A stretch of 64,000 nucleotides of DNA from Kutzneria chonburiensis (GCF_028622115.1 NZ_CP097263.1:9621501-9685500), one strand, 5' to 3'. Shown: positions 9,643-18,576, counted from the stretch's first letter. Numbers and translations: made by a program. The notes: generated from the letters alone by a model not told the origin.

Positions 9643-10228
9643 CACATCCGTGCACGGGCCCACGTCCGTGAAGATCGTCATCAGCGGCGGCTTCGGCGTC
9701 GGCAAGACCACGCTGATCGGGGCCATCTCCGAGATCGAGCCGCTGGTCACCGAGGCGGCCATGACCGAGCGCTCGGTCGGCGTCGACGACCCGGGCAGCC
9801 GCAGCGACAAGCACACCACCACGGTGGCGCTGGACTTCGGCCGCATCACGCTGGACTCCTCGCTGATCCTGTACCTGTTCGGCACGCCGGGGCAGGACCG
9901 GTTCGTGTTCCTGTGGGACGACCTGGTCGAAGGCGCGCTGGGCGCGGTGATCCTGGTCGACACCGGGCGGATCGAGGACTGCTATCCGGTGCTGGACTAC
10001 TTCGAGCGCCGGGACACGCCGTTCGTCGTTGCGGTCAACCACTTCCCGGGGCAGCGGGAGTTCGATCTGGACGAGGTGCGGGAGGCGCTGGGCTGTGACG
10101 AGTCCGTGCCGCTGATCGCCTGCGACGCCCGCGACCGCGAATCCGTCAAAGAGGTCCTGGTCACGGTCATCGAGCAGGTACTGTTGGCCCGGTTGACAGC
10201 TCCACCCCAGGTCAGCGCCACACACTGA
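9626..10228 (+). CDS. cvnD: conservon small GTPase CvnD
   Basis: A 200-residue Ras-like GTPase. The P-loop is GGFGVGKTTL near residue 22. Further GTP-binding elements are a switch region with the invariant KHTTTVALDFGRI segment, the G3-like FGTPGQDRF, and AVNHF in the place of the NKxD base-recognition loop, a usual deviation in this family. Three in-frame starts exist: TTG 9626, GTG 9650 and GTG 9668. The TTG has GAGGA nine bases upstream and keeps the overlap with cvnC. It is the effector GTPase of the conservon; its output pathway cannot be seen here. An AfsR-type regulator follows 12 bases later and may be co-transcribed. Confidence 0.9.
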   Translation: MSGRSDTSVHGPTSVKIVISGGFGVGKTTLIGAISEIEPLVTEAAMTERSVGVDDPGSRSDKHTTTVALDFGRITLDSSLILYLFGTPGQDRFVFLWDDLVEGALGAVILVDTGRIEDCYPVLDYFERRDTPFVVAVNHFPGQREFDLDEVREALGCDESVPLIACDARDRESVKEVLVTVIEQVLLARLTAPPQVSATH

Positions 10229-10240
10229 GGCAGGTGCCGC

Positions 10241-13108
10241 ATGCGGTACGGGATTCTCGGCCCACTGGAGGTCACCCGTACCGGGGAAACGGTCACGCCC
10301 AGCACGCCGCAGCAGCGCACGGTTCTGGCCCTGCTGCTGGCCAACGCCGACAGCTGGGTCTCGCTGGGCACCATGGTGGACGAGCTGTGGCCGGCGCGGA
10401 CCCCGCGCAGCGCCAGGGTGATCGTCCAGGTCGCGGTGTCCAAACTCCGCAAAGTGTTGCCTGTCAAGGCAATCCGGACAGGACCGTCGGGCTATTTGTT
10501 GACGGTTGACGGCGCCGAGTTCGACCAGTCGGAGTTCGTGACGCAGGCGCGGCGCGGGCGTGAGCTGATGGGCGCCGGGAAGTTGGGGCCGGCGCGGGAG
10601 TTGCTGGCCGCCGCGCTGGGCCGCTGGCGTGGGGACGCGCTGTGCGATGTGGCCGGTGGGCCCGTGTTGGAAGCGCATGCCCGGTGGCTGACCGAGCTTC
10701 GATTATCCACCGTGGACAGCAAGGTGCGGATCGACCTGGCTGCCGGGCGGTGTCACGACGTGATCGCCGAGCTGACCGTGTTGCTGGCCCGTGACCCCGG
10801 GCAGGAAGTGCTCGCCGGTTCGCTGATGGTGGCGCTGCACCAGGCCGGTCGATCCGCCGAGGCGGCGGACGTGGTCGACCGCGTCGCCGCTTTCGTCGAG
10901 GCCGATCCGGGGCCGGTGCTTCGCCGGCTGGTGACCGATCCCTCCGCGTGGGAGCTGCCGCGGACCGTGGTCCACACTGCCCAGCTGCCGCCCGCGGTGC
11001 CGGATTTTGTTGGCAGAGCGGATATTCGGTGCTCGTCGTTGACCGTCCTGTGTGGACCTTCTGGTGGTGGCAAGACCGCGTTGGCGGTGCGGATCGCCCA
11101 TGATCGCCGTGACGAGTTCCCGGACGGCCAGCTGTTCGCGCAGCTTCGTGGCGTGGCGACGGCCGAGGTGCTGGGGTCTTTCCTGTCGGCGCTGGGCTGC
11201 GAGGTGCCGCATGGTCTGTTGGAACGGCAGCAGCTGTTCCGGAGCGTGACCGCCGACCGGCGAATCCTGGTGGTACTGGACGATGCCGCCGGCGAGGCGC
11301 AGGTTCGGCCGCTGCTGCCCGGCGGTGCCGGGTGTGCCGTGCTGGTGACGTCACGCAGTCGGTTGTCCGGGCTGGAAGGCGCTGCCGTCGCCGAGGTCGC
11401 CGAGTTGACCGAAGCCGAGTCGCTGGCGTTGCTCTCGGCCGTCGCCGGGGCGGATCGTGTTGCCGCGGAGGAGGAATCGGCCAGGGAACTGGTCCGGTTG
11501 TGCGGGCAGCTGCCGCTGGCCGTGCGGGTCGCCGGGGCCAAGCTGGCGTCGACCAAGTACTTGCTGGTGCGGGAATTAGTTGAGCGGATGGCCGACGAGC
11601 GCCGCCGGCTGGCCGAGCTCAAGGTCGGCGACCTGGACGTGCGGGCCGGCGTCGAGATCGGCTACTCCTCGTGCGATCCCTTGCAGCGCAAGCTGTTACG
11701 GCTGCTGGGCTGGTTCGACTCGGTCGACCTGCCCGAGTGGGCCATGGCCACGCTGCTCGACGGGGACCCGTCGGCCGCGCTGGCCGGCTTGGTCGAGGCC
11801 CAGCTGGTGGCCGTGACCGGCCGGGATCGCCTGGGACAGCTGCGTTATCGTCCGCACGAGCTGATCCGGGTCTTCGGCCACGAGCGCCTGCTGGTCGAGG
11901 AGCCGGCCCGCGAGGCGGCGCTCGACCGGCTGCTCAAGTCCTATTTGGACGTGTCCGTACGGGCCGACCGGCGGCTGCCGACCGGCCGTTTTCCCTTGTC
12001 CCCGGCGGAGAAGGCCGCCGATCCCGCCGTGGTCCGGCGGGCCGAGGCCGATCCGCTGGGCTGGCGGGACGCCGAGTCCGCCATGCTGCGCTGCCTGGTC
12101 CGGCTGGCCCACCGGCACGGCCGCTGGGCGCTGGCCGGGCGGCTGGCCGAGGTCTGCGCGGCCCGTCCCGGCGACCGGCGGATCGAGGTCATCGGCCTGG
12201 TTTCCGCGCGGCACACCGGTGATCGCCGGGCTCAGGCCGTCAGCCTGTGCCGGCTCGGCGATCTGCACTGGAACGCGCACGGCCGGGCCAACCGGGCCCG
12301 CGTCTACTACGACATGGCGTGCCGGATCTTCACCGGGCTCGACGACCGGGCCGGGCTCGGGCGCGCGCTGGCCGCCCGGGCCGACATCGACGTGGAGCGC
12401 GGCGACATCGAGCGGGCCCAGGTCTGCCTTGAGGACGGGCTGGTCATGCTGCGCCAGGTCGACGACCAGACCGGGCAGGCCGATGTGCTGCGGCAGCTGG
12501 GAACCGTGCTGGCCGACCGGGACCGGCCGGCCGAGGCCATCCGCTGCTTCGAGGACAGCGTCCGCCTCGCCCGTGGTCTCGGCGACCGGCGGCGCGAGGC
12601 CCATGCCGGCAAACAGCTGGCGGATGTGTTGCGGCGCAACGGTGACCACGATCGGGCCGGCGCGTTGCTCGAGGACGCCCTCGCCGCGAGCATCCGGCTG
12701 GCCGACCGGCACTGGGAAGCGCACGTGCTGCGCAGTCTGGGCGAACTGTCCGATGCCGAAGACCCGTTGACCCGGTCACTGGAGATGTTCCAGGAGTCGG
12801 GCCATGAGCACGCCACCGCGTATGCCTTGCGGTCGCTGGGGGAGTGGCACCGGCGGCATGGGCAGGACGATCGCGCCGACGCCTTGCTGCGGGCCAGCCT
12901 GGTCGTCTTCGAGGGCATCGACGACCGGCGCGGGCGGGCCTACGCCTTGCTGGGGTTGGGGCAGCTCCGACACCGCGCCGGCGACTCCGCGGCCGGCCGC
13001 CGGGCCGTCCGGGAGTCGATCACGTTGTTCGCCGGCCTCGGCTTCACCGGCTGGCAGGCCGAGGCCCGCCGCACCCTGCGCCGATTGACCCCCGCGAGTC
13101 CCGCTTAG
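10241..13108 (+). CDS. SARP/AfsR-family transcriptional regulator
   Basis: A 955-residue regulator with full AfsR architecture. An OmpR-type winged-helix DNA-binding domain (about 1-90) is followed by a bacterial transcriptional activation domain (about 95-240). An NB-ARC STAND ATPase comes next, with Walker A GPSGGGKTAL at about 272-281 and a LVVLDDAAGEAQVRPLLPGG Walker B region. C-terminal tetratricopeptide repeats (about 670-940) show repeated A-x-x-L-G-D-L-type helices. Such proteins activate secondary metabolism genes after ATP-dependent multimerisation. It begins 12 bases after the conservon GTPase. Its last seven codons (encoding TPASPA and the stop) fall inside a dispersed palindrome, so the element appears to have replaced or extended the original C-terminus. 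Confidence 0.9.
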   Translation: MRYGILGPLEVTRTGETVTPSTPQQRTVLALLLANADSWVSLGTMVDELWPARTPRSARVIVQVAVSKLRKVLPVKAIRTGPSGYLLTVDGAEFDQSEFVTQARRGRELMGAGKLGPARELLAAALGRWRGDALCDVAGGPVLEAHARWLTELRLSTVDSKVRIDLAAGRCHDVIAELTVLLARDPGQEVLAGSLMVALHQAGRSAEAADVVDRVAAFVEADPGPVLRRLVTDPSAWELPRTVVHTAQLPPAVPDFVGRADIRCSSLTVLCGPSGGGKTALAVRIAHDRRDEFPDGQLFAQLRGVATAEVLGSFLSALGCEVPHGLLERQQLFRSVTADRRILVVLDDAAGEAQVRPLLPGGAGCAVLVTSRSRLSGLEGAAVAEVAELTEAESLALLSAVAGADRVAAEEESARELVRLCGQLPLAVRVAGAKLASTKYLLVRELVERMADERRRLAELKVGDLDVRAGVEIGYSSCDPLQRKLLRLLGWFDSVDLPEWAMATLLDGDPSAALAGLVEAQLVAVTGRDRLGQLRYRPHELIRVFGHERLLVEEPAREAALDRLLKSYLDVSVRADRRLPTGRFPLSPAEKAADPAVVRRAEADPLGWRDAESAMLRCLVRLAHRHGRWALAGRLAEVCAARPGDRRIEVIGLVSARHTGDRRAQAVSLCRLGDLHWNAHGRANRARVYYDMACRIFTGLDDRAGLGRALAARADIDVERGDIERAQVCLEDGLVMLRQVDDQTGQADVLRQLGTVLADRDRPAEAIRCFEDSVRLARGLGDRRREAHAGKQLADVLRRNGDHDRAGALLEDALAASIRLADRHWEAHVLRSLGELSDAEDPLTRSLEMFQESGHEHATAYALRSLGEWHRRHGQDDRADALLRASLVVFEGIDDRRGRAYALLGLGQLRHRAGDSAAGRRAVRESITLFAGLGFTGWQAEARRTLRRLTPASPA

Positions 13109-13175
13109 CGTCACACCGAAAGTGTGAAACGGATTCATGCAGTTCGGTGTGACTGTGGGCGGGACTCGCGGGGTT
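13088..13175. repeat. dispersed palindrome, family A copy 1 (also a terminator)
   Basis: Outer arms CCCCGCGAGTCCCGC and its complement flank inner arms GTCACACCGAA/TTCGGTGTGAC, with a 20-base loop. The loop (GTGTGAAACGGATTCA) is the reverse complement of the loops in copies 2 and 3, so this copy is inverted relative to them. It overlaps the end of the AfsR-type gene. No other gene lies between here and 13246. Confidence 0.9.
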
Positions 13176-13245
13176 TGGCGTTTAGCGAGTGTTTAAGGCT
13201 TCCGGTTTCACTGGCCGCCCCTGCTCGTACCGGAGGAGTGTGCTC

Positions 13246-13719
13246 ATGAAAGCCGTTCTGGTCGCCGCGGCCATCGCCGGATCCCTGCTCACCGGCGCCG
13301 GTGCCGCGAGCGCGGCGCCGGCCGTGACCAAGCTGTCCCAGTCGACCGCCGCCTCGGAGCTGCGGGCGGCCGGCATCACCTGGTCCTCCAGCGGCAACTG
13401 CACCGACCGCACCAACTCGCACTGCACCTCGTTCGACCAGATCAACGCCAGCACGGTCGACGGCGTGATCACCCTGCGGCACGCCAGCGGCTGCGCCATC
13501 AACATCACCGGCGGCACCGAGGTCGGCCACGCCTCCGGCACCTACAGCCACTACAACGGCTACAAGGTGGACATCTCGCACAACAGCTGCATCGACGGCT
13601 ACATCAAGCGCAGCTTCACCTACATCGGCCTGCGCGGCGACGGCTACCCGCAGTGGAAGGCGCCCTCCGGCAACCTCTACTGCGACGAGGGCAACCACTG
13701 GGACATCACCTACTTCTGA
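13246..13719 (+). CDS. secreted M15-like (D,D-carboxypeptidase fold) protein
   Basis: A 157-residue exported protein. The ATG at 13246 follows GGAGGAG. A signal peptide of about 23 residues ends in GAASAAPA. The mature part has six or more cysteines, suggesting disulfides. SHYNGYKVD (His102, Asp109) and EGNHWD (Glu148, His151) are spaced like the HxxxxxxD and ExxH zinc/catalytic motifs of M15 peptidases (VanY, D-Ala-D-Ala carboxypeptidase), so a peptidoglycan-hydrolase role is plausible. This assignment is inference from motif spacing; the overall sequence is a short secreted family I cannot name. It stands alone, with a terminator behind it. Confidence 0.75.
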   Translation: MKAVLVAAAIAGSLLTGAGAASAAPAVTKLSQSTAASELRAAGITWSSSGNCTDRTNSHCTSFDQINASTVDGVITLRHASGCAINITGGTEVGHASGTYSHYNGYKVDISHNSCIDGYIKRSFTYIGLRGDGYPQWKAPSGNLYCDEGNHWDITYF

Positions 13720-13747
13720 CCGGTTCGTACGCCGCCCGACGCGGAGG

Positions 13748-13823
13748 ACCGGCCTTCTCGGCCGGTGGGCGGCGCACTCGGCCCCTGCGGCGCAGTCGCG
13801 AGCCACGCGGCCGCCGCAGGGGC
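13748..13823. terminator. two consecutive stem-loops
   Basis: Hairpin ACCGGCC/GGCCGGT at 13748-13766 is followed by GCCCCTGCGGCG/CGCCGCAGGGGC (12 paired bases) at 13781-13823. They lie just behind the secreted-protein gene. No T-run follows, as is common in high-GC actinobacteria. The rest of the 230-base gap shows no gene. Confidence 0.65.
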
Positions 13824-13950
13824 CATACGCCTTTGTGGTAGCCCGAACTGGACCTCGTGGTGACGACGTGGCACACCGGTAGCGGCGATCTTTGTGGTCA
13901 CGGGAGCCGTGGCCATCCGGGCCGCGGCCGGACCGCGAGGTTGTGAGCGG

Positions 13951-14853
13951 ATGATCGTCGCGCGCGGACTGACCAAGCGCTATGGATCGGTGACAGCGGT
14001 GGACGACCTGTCGTTCACCGTCCAGCCCGGCGTGGTGACCGGCTTCCTCGGCCCCAACGGGGCCGGCAAGTCCACCACCATGCGGCTGATGCTGGGCCTT
14101 GACCACGGGGCCGGCCGCACCGAGTTCGACGGGCGCAGCTTCGGTGAGCTGGCCCACCCGGCCCGGACCGTCGGCGTCATGCTCGACGCCCGCGCCGTGC
14201 ACCCGGGCCGCACCGCCCGGGCCCACCTGCGGATGGTCGCCGCCGGCAGCGGCCTGCCGGCCGACCGCGTCGACCAGGCGCTGGACCGCGTCGGCCTGCT
14301 GACCGTGGCCGACCGCCGGGCCGGCGGCTTCAGCATGGGCATGTCGCAGCGGCTCGGCCTGGCCGGGGCGCTGCTGGGCAACCCGCAGGCGCTGATGCTC
14401 GACGAGCCGGCCAACGGCCTCGACCCGGAGGGCGTGCGCTGGCTGCGTGACCTGCTCAAGGCCCTTGCGGCCGAGGGACGAACGGTGTTCGTGTCCTCCC
14501 ACCTGCTCAACGAGATGGCCGTGCTGGCCGACGCCCTGGTGGTGATCGGGCAGGGGCGGCTGGTCGCCGCCGAGACGACCGACGCCTTCGTCGCCCGCAA
14601 CTCCCGGCCCGAGGTGCTGGTCCGCCCGGCCGACCCCGGCCTGCTGGCCGACCTGCTGGCCCGGGCCGGTTTCGCGGTCGCGCCGCAGCCGGACGGCTCG
14701 CTCGTCGTCGCCACGCACGACACCGACGCCATCGCCACCATCGCGATGCGGGCCAGCATCGTGCTCCGTGAGCTGACCGTCCGTCACAGCAGCCTGGAGG
14801 ACGCGTTCTTCACCGCGACCGCCGGCGCCGCGCAGTACCGTGGGAGGGCCTGA
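13951..14853 (+). CDS. ABC transporter ATP-binding protein (exporter type)
   Basis: A 300-residue ABC ATPase. Walker A is GPNGAGKST (34-42), the signature region is FSMGMSQRLGLAGALLG, Walker B is ALMLDEPANGLDPEG, and the H-loop is VSSHLL. A C-terminal extension of about 80 residues resembles DUF4162-type extensions of drug-export ATPases. The best start is ATG 13951, giving MIVARGLTKRYG; upstream in-frame starts lack coding character. Its permease begins four bases after its stop, and a two-component system follows. This arrangement is common for bacitracin- or lantibiotic-type export and envelope stress modules. The substrate is unknown. Confidence 0.9.
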   Translation: MIVARGLTKRYGSVTAVDDLSFTVQPGVVTGFLGPNGAGKSTTMRLMLGLDHGAGRTEFDGRSFGELAHPARTVGVMLDARAVHPGRTARAHLRMVAAGSGLPADRVDQALDRVGLLTVADRRAGGFSMGMSQRLGLAGALLGNPQALMLDEPANGLDPEGVRWLRDLLKALAAEGRTVFVSSHLLNEMAVLADALVVIGQGRLVAAETTDAFVARNSRPEVLVRPADPGLLADLLARAGFAVAPQPDGSLVVATHDTDAIATIAMRASIVLRELTVRHSSLEDAFFTATAGAAQYRGRA

Positions 14854-14857
14854 CCCG

Positions 14858-15550
14858 ATGCTCGACGCTGTCCGCTACGAACTCGTCCGACTCCGTTCGC
14901 TGCGCTCGACGTGGGTGCTGCTGGCGACCGGGCCGGTGATCCAGTTCCTGTTCGCCCTCATCTGGGCCACCCACCACGACATGCCGGTGCAGACCCGGTT
15001 CGACAACGCCTTCCTCGGCCTGTTCCTCGTGCTGGCCGTGCTGCCGGCGGTGACCGTCGGCGTGTCGTCGTTCGGCCACGAGTACCGGTTCCGAACGATC
15101 GTCACGACCACGCTGACGCTGCGCACACCGACCCGCATCCTTGGCGCCAAGGCGATCACCGTCGCCCTGTTCGGGGCCGTCACCGGGGCTCTGCTGGTCG
15201 CCGTGACGTTGCTGGCCGACACCGTCGGCGGCAACCCGTACACCGACGGTGCCGCGATCGGCCAGGCCTTCGTCGGTGCCATCGTGTTCGCCGCGCTCAG
15301 CTGCCTGGTCGGGCTCGGCGTGGCCGCCCTGTGCCGCAACTCCGCCGTCGCGCTCGTCGCCATGATCGCGTTCCCGACCATCATCGAGACGCTGCTGCTG
15401 TTGGCCAAGGTCGATCCGGCACTGATCCCGTTCTCCGCGGCGGAAAAGCTGGTCACCACCGCCAGTTGGACCTCGCCGCTGGCGCTGCTCGGGCTGGCCG
15501 TGGTGTTCCTGGCCGGCAGCTGGGTGACGCTGCGCCGCCGCGACGCCTAG
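14858..15550 (+). CDS. ABC-2 type transporter permease
   Basis: A 230-residue protein with six predicted membrane helices. It starts MLDAVRYELVRLRSLRSTWVLL, the usual ABC-2 permease N-terminus with an amphipathic segment before helix 1. FGHEYRFRTIVTTTLTLRTPTRILGAKA is the typical cytoplasmic loop that contacts the ATPase. It forms an exporter with the preceding ATPase, probably a homodimer of each subunit. It ends ten bases before the histidine kinase gene, so all four genes to 17368 are probably one operon. Confidence 0.88.
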   Translation: MLDAVRYELVRLRSLRSTWVLLATGPVIQFLFALIWATHHDMPVQTRFDNAFLGLFLVLAVLPAVTVGVSSFGHEYRFRTIVTTTLTLRTPTRILGAKAITVALFGAVTGALLVAVTLLADTVGGNPYTDGAAIGQAFVGAIVFAALSCLVGLGVAALCRNSAVALVAMIAFPTIIETLLLLAKVDPALIPFSAAEKLVTTASWTSPLALLGLAVVFLAGSWVTLRRRDA

Positions 15551-15560
15551 GGTTGCCGGT

Positions 15561-16721
15561 GTGCTGAGCAAGCTTCGGTCCCGATTGGACAGTCCGTGGG
15601 TGGTGATCGCGCGGGACGCCGTGCTCGCCGCGCTTCTCGTGACCCCGACTGTGTCCGAGGCCCACACCACCGGCATCGGCCTTCTGCCCGACGGTCCCGT
15701 GGCGGCCGGTGTGGCCGTTGCCGCGGCCGTGGTGGTGGCGGTACGCAGCCGTTTCCCGCGGGCCGTCGCCCTGCTGACCTCGTTGACCATGGTGTTGGAC
15801 GGCGTGTTCTTCCCGCTCGTGTTCGCCGTGTGGTCGCTGGGCGTGCGGCGGGGCAACACGCGGGACACGTGGCTCATCGCCGCTTGGTGCGCGGTGGCCG
15901 TCACCGTGCCGTGGCGGCCCGGGTTCCGGCTGTACTTCACCGACTGGGACCCGCAGTTCCTGCTCCTGCTGCCCGTCTTTCCGGTGATGTTCGTCGGCTT
16001 CCCGCTGGTGCTGGGGCTGTGGGTGTGGCAGCGCCGGCAGCTCGTGGCCAGCCTGCGGGAGCGGGCCGTGCAGGCCGAGGAGCAGCGGGACATGTTGGCC
16101 GCCAAGGCCGTCACCGACGAGCGGGCGCGGATCGCCCGCGAGCTGCACGACGTCGTGGCGCACCGCGTCAGCCTGCTGACCGTGCAGGCCGGCGCGGTGT
16201 CGCTGTCGCCCAACCAGGAGCTGGCCGACTTCGCCGAGGGCATCCGTCAGCACGGCGCGGCGGCGATGGAGGAGTTGCGGGAGATGCTCAGCGTGCTGCG
16301 CCGTGAGGACGGCGAGGCCCCGAAACACCCTCAGCCCACGCTCGCCGCCGCGTGCGAGCTGATCACCGAGGCGGTGTCGGCCGGCCAGCACGTGCAGGCT
16401 TCGTTGCCGGAGGAGTTGCCGGAGGTGCCCGGTTCGACCGCTCGGGCCGTGTACTGGCTGCTGCACGAGTCGTTGATCAACGCCGGCAAGCACGCCCCCG
16501 GTTCGGACATCTCGGTCAGCCTGCGTGATCATGACGGCCGGCTGGACGTGCGGGTCGCCAACACCGTCGGCCTGCCGCGGGCCGTTCCCGTGCCGCGGTC
16601 CGGTTTCGGCCTGATCGGCATGCGCGAGCGGGTCGCGCTGTCCGGCGGGACGCTGACCGCTGGTCCGCTGCTGGACGGCGGGTTCGAGGTGGCCGCCACG
16701 TTTCCGAAGGAGCCCCGGTGA
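15561..16721 (+). CDS. NarL-family sensor histidine kinase
   Basis: A 386-residue kinase from GTG 15561. The N-terminal half carries four to five membrane helices with little extracytoplasmic sequence, so it probably senses within the membrane. The HisKA_3 motif RIARELHDVVAHRVSLL carries the phospho-accepting histidine near residue 196. The C-terminal HATPase_c domain has LLHESLINAGKHAPG (N-box) and GFGLIGMRERV (G-box). The DesK/NarX type pairs with LuxR-class response regulators, and the next gene is exactly that, overlapping by four bases. It probably responds to the substrate of the ABC exporter encoded upstream. Confidence 0.92.
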   Translation: MLSKLRSRLDSPWVVIARDAVLAALLVTPTVSEAHTTGIGLLPDGPVAAGVAVAAAVVVAVRSRFPRAVALLTSLTMVLDGVFFPLVFAVWSLGVRRGNTRDTWLIAAWCAVAVTVPWRPGFRLYFTDWDPQFLLLLPVFPVMFVGFPLVLGLWVWQRRQLVASLRERAVQAEEQRDMLAAKAVTDERARIARELHDVVAHRVSLLTVQAGAVSLSPNQELADFAEGIRQHGAAAMEELREMLSVLRREDGEAPKHPQPTLAAACELITEAVSAGQHVQASLPEELPEVPGSTARAVYWLLHESLINAGKHAPGSDISVSLRDHDGRLDVRVANTVGLPRAVPVPRSGFGLIGMRERVALSGGTLTAGPLLDGGFEVAATFPKEPR

Positions 16722-17368
16722 TCAAGGCCGTGTTGTTGGAGGACGAGGAGCTGGTGCGGCTCAGCATCAAGATGATCCTGGAGAGCAGCGGCCGCGTCGA
16801 GGTCGTCGCCGACCGTGGCGACGGGGTCGACGCGGTTGAGCTGGTGCGGGAGTTCCGTCCGGACATCGTGGTCACCGACATCCGGATGCCCACTGTGGAC
16901 GGTCTCGAGGTCACCCGCCGGTTGCAGGCCGCCGGCGACGCGCCGCCCATTCTGCTGCTGACCACTTTCGACCTCGACGAGTACGTCTACGAGGCGCTCG
17001 GCGCCGGCGCGGCCGGGTTCTTGTTGAAGGACACCCCGCCGCGTGACCTCATCCGTGGCGTCGAGATGGTCGCCGCCGGCAACGCCGTGCTGGCCCCTTC
17101 GGTGTTGAAACGCATGGCCGTCCGGTACTCCGGCGGCATCCTGGCCAAGGAGGCCGCCGCCCAGGCCCGATTGGACACGCTCACCGACCGTGAGCGCGAG
17201 GTCGTGCTGGCCGTGGCCACCGGGGCCGGCAACACCGAGATCGCCGCGCGGCTGTCGGTCAGCGAGGCCACCGTCAAGGTGCACGTCAGCCGGGCCATGA
17301 CCAAGCTCGGCCTGGACAACCGGACCCAGTTGGCCATCCTGGCCTTCCAGGCCGGCGCAGCCGGGTGA
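16718..17368 (+). CDS. NarL/LuxR-family response regulator
   Basis: A 216-residue two-domain response regulator. Receiver domain: acidic pair EDEE (8-11), phospho-acceptor Asp54 in VVTDIRMP, Thr in LLLTTF, Lys in FLLKDTPP. C-terminal LuxR HTH: LTDREREVVLAVATGAGNTEIAARLSVSEATVKVHVSRAMTKLGL. The GTG at 16718 overlaps the kinase stop. It is the cognate partner of the preceding kinase and probably controls the ABC exporter operon. Confidence 0.93.
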   Translation: MIKAVLLEDEELVRLSIKMILESSGRVEVVADRGDGVDAVELVREFRPDIVVTDIRMPTVDGLEVTRRLQAAGDAPPILLLTTFDLDEYVYEALGAGAAGFLLKDTPPRDLIRGVEMVAAGNAVLAPSVLKRMAVRYSGGILAKEAAAQARLDTLTDREREVVLAVATGAGNTEIAARLSVSEATVKVHVSRAMTKLGLDNRTQLAILAFQAGAAG

Positions 17369-17544
17369 CCCTTGGTGACTGATTGACCGTTGCCGGGTAC
17401 AGTCCGTCGACAAGGCCCCCACGCGGGTGCCGCGCGGCGTCGCTCCCCGGCTTCGGTGGCGCTTCTCGCCAGAGGGTTTGTCTTCAGCCCACCGCGTCCC
17501 CATTGGAGCGCCGTGCCGGGGCGGCTCGTCCCGAGGACGCCCCC

Positions 17545-18246
17545 ATGCCCCGTCACTCTCCGTTGGTCGCCGCCGTCGCCCGTCTTCGCCGGCCTTACAC
17601 CGGTGAGCCCCAGTGGGCCGTCGAGCCCGAGGTCGGCGGTGCGTTGGCCGAGCTCAGTCCCCTCGAGTTGGCCCACCTCCTCGGCCAGGCTTCCGGCCCC
17701 GTCCCGCCCCGCGTCCGTCGCACCGTCCTGCCCGATGCGCACGATCCCGTCCAGCAGTCCTTGGAGGCCGCCGTCTTCGCCGCCGCCGCCACGATTGCCC
17801 GGCCCGTCTTCTGGATGGTCCAGCCCCGTGTGGACCAGCTCCGTCTCTCCGTCATGCCCGATGTGGCGGCTGGGCTCGTCCAGGCCTTGTTCTCCTTGGT
17901 GCCGGGGTTGATCGCCCGCCCCATCGGCATGCACGTCTTCTTGGCTCATGGTCCCGGAGTCGTCGTCCTCACCGGCGTCGGCGCCGACCGTTGGGCGTCC
18001 TTGATGGACGGCTTTGTTCCTTCCGCCGTCCCGCCTCTGCCGGTTGCGTTGGACCCTTTGCTGAGCTCCCTGCTCCGGCGAGTCTGCCTCTTCCCGTCGC
18101 CGCCCAGCGTCGAGGCCGGCGAACTTCGGTGGCAGGACGGCCCTTCCATCGAGTGGATCTCCGCTGCCCTGTCCCACCCCATCACCGGGTTGTCCGTGCC
18201 GTTGACCTTGAAGCTGGCCGCTCAGTCGCCCACGAACATGAGATAG
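17545..18246 (+). CDS. unknown protein
   Basis: 233 residues from ATG 17545, with strong G/C bias at third codon positions, which supports coding. I do not recognise the family. It is rich in Ala, Pro, Leu and Val. A central hydrophobic stretch (AAVFAAAATIARPVFWMVQPRVDQLRL, about 76-102) and GIGADRWASL-like turns suggest an alpha/beta globular protein; there is no signal peptide. In-frame sequence continues upstream to 17383, but that part looks non-coding. Its last 25 bases overlap the convergent gene at 18222. A TACAGT-type -10 at about 17400 could drive it. Confidence 0.6.
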   Translation: MPRHSPLVAAVARLRRPYTGEPQWAVEPEVGGALAELSPLELAHLLGQASGPVPPRVRRTVLPDAHDPVQQSLEAAVFAAAATIARPVFWMVQPRVDQLRLSVMPDVAAGLVQALFSLVPGLIARPIGMHVFLAHGPGVVVLTGVGADRWASLMDGFVPSAVPPLPVALDPLLSSLLRRVCLFPSPPSVEAGELRWQDGPSIEWISAALSHPITGLSVPLTLKLAAQSPTNMR

Positions 18247-18548
18247 CTGCCCGGTGTCCCGGCACATTCCGCGAGCATCCCTCGCAGCGCCCCCACCGCT
18301 TCCCGCTCCCCGTCCGTGGTGCACAGGTCCTCCAGCTGCCGCACCTCTTTCAGCGCCGCTTCCGCCTGCTGCTCGTTGTACAGCGTGTCGCCGTAGGGGT
18401 CGATCGCCGCCAGCCGGCGATCGCCCCCGAGGCGGCTCAGTGCCGTCGGCAGGTTGTCCGCCGGGTCACCCCAGCGCCGGATCACCCTCGCGGGCCGCCT
18501 CCGATGCCCCGGCGGCCGCTCGGTGTACAGAATCAGGTCAATCCCCAT
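18222..18548 (-). CDS. small unknown protein
   Basis: 108 residues beginning MGIDLILYTERPPGHRRRPARVIRRWGDPADNLPTAL and ending GTPGSYLMFVGD. Codon usage and an internal heptad-like charged helix (EQQAEAALKEVRQLEDLCTTDGEREAVGALRGML) support a real, mostly helical cytoplasmic protein. No family is recognised. It converges with, and overlaps by 25 bases, the unknown gene on the other strand. It lies 28 bases downstream of the Lrp-type regulator gene and could share its transcript. Confidence 0.65.
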   Translation of the reverse strand: MGIDLILYTERPPGHRRRPARVIRRWGDPADNLPTALSRLGGDRRLAAIDPYGDTLYNEQQAEAALKEVRQLEDLCTTDGEREAVGALRGMLAECAGTPGSYLMFVGD

Positions 18549-18576
18549 GCCGCCCTTCTACCACTCCGCGCGGCCG

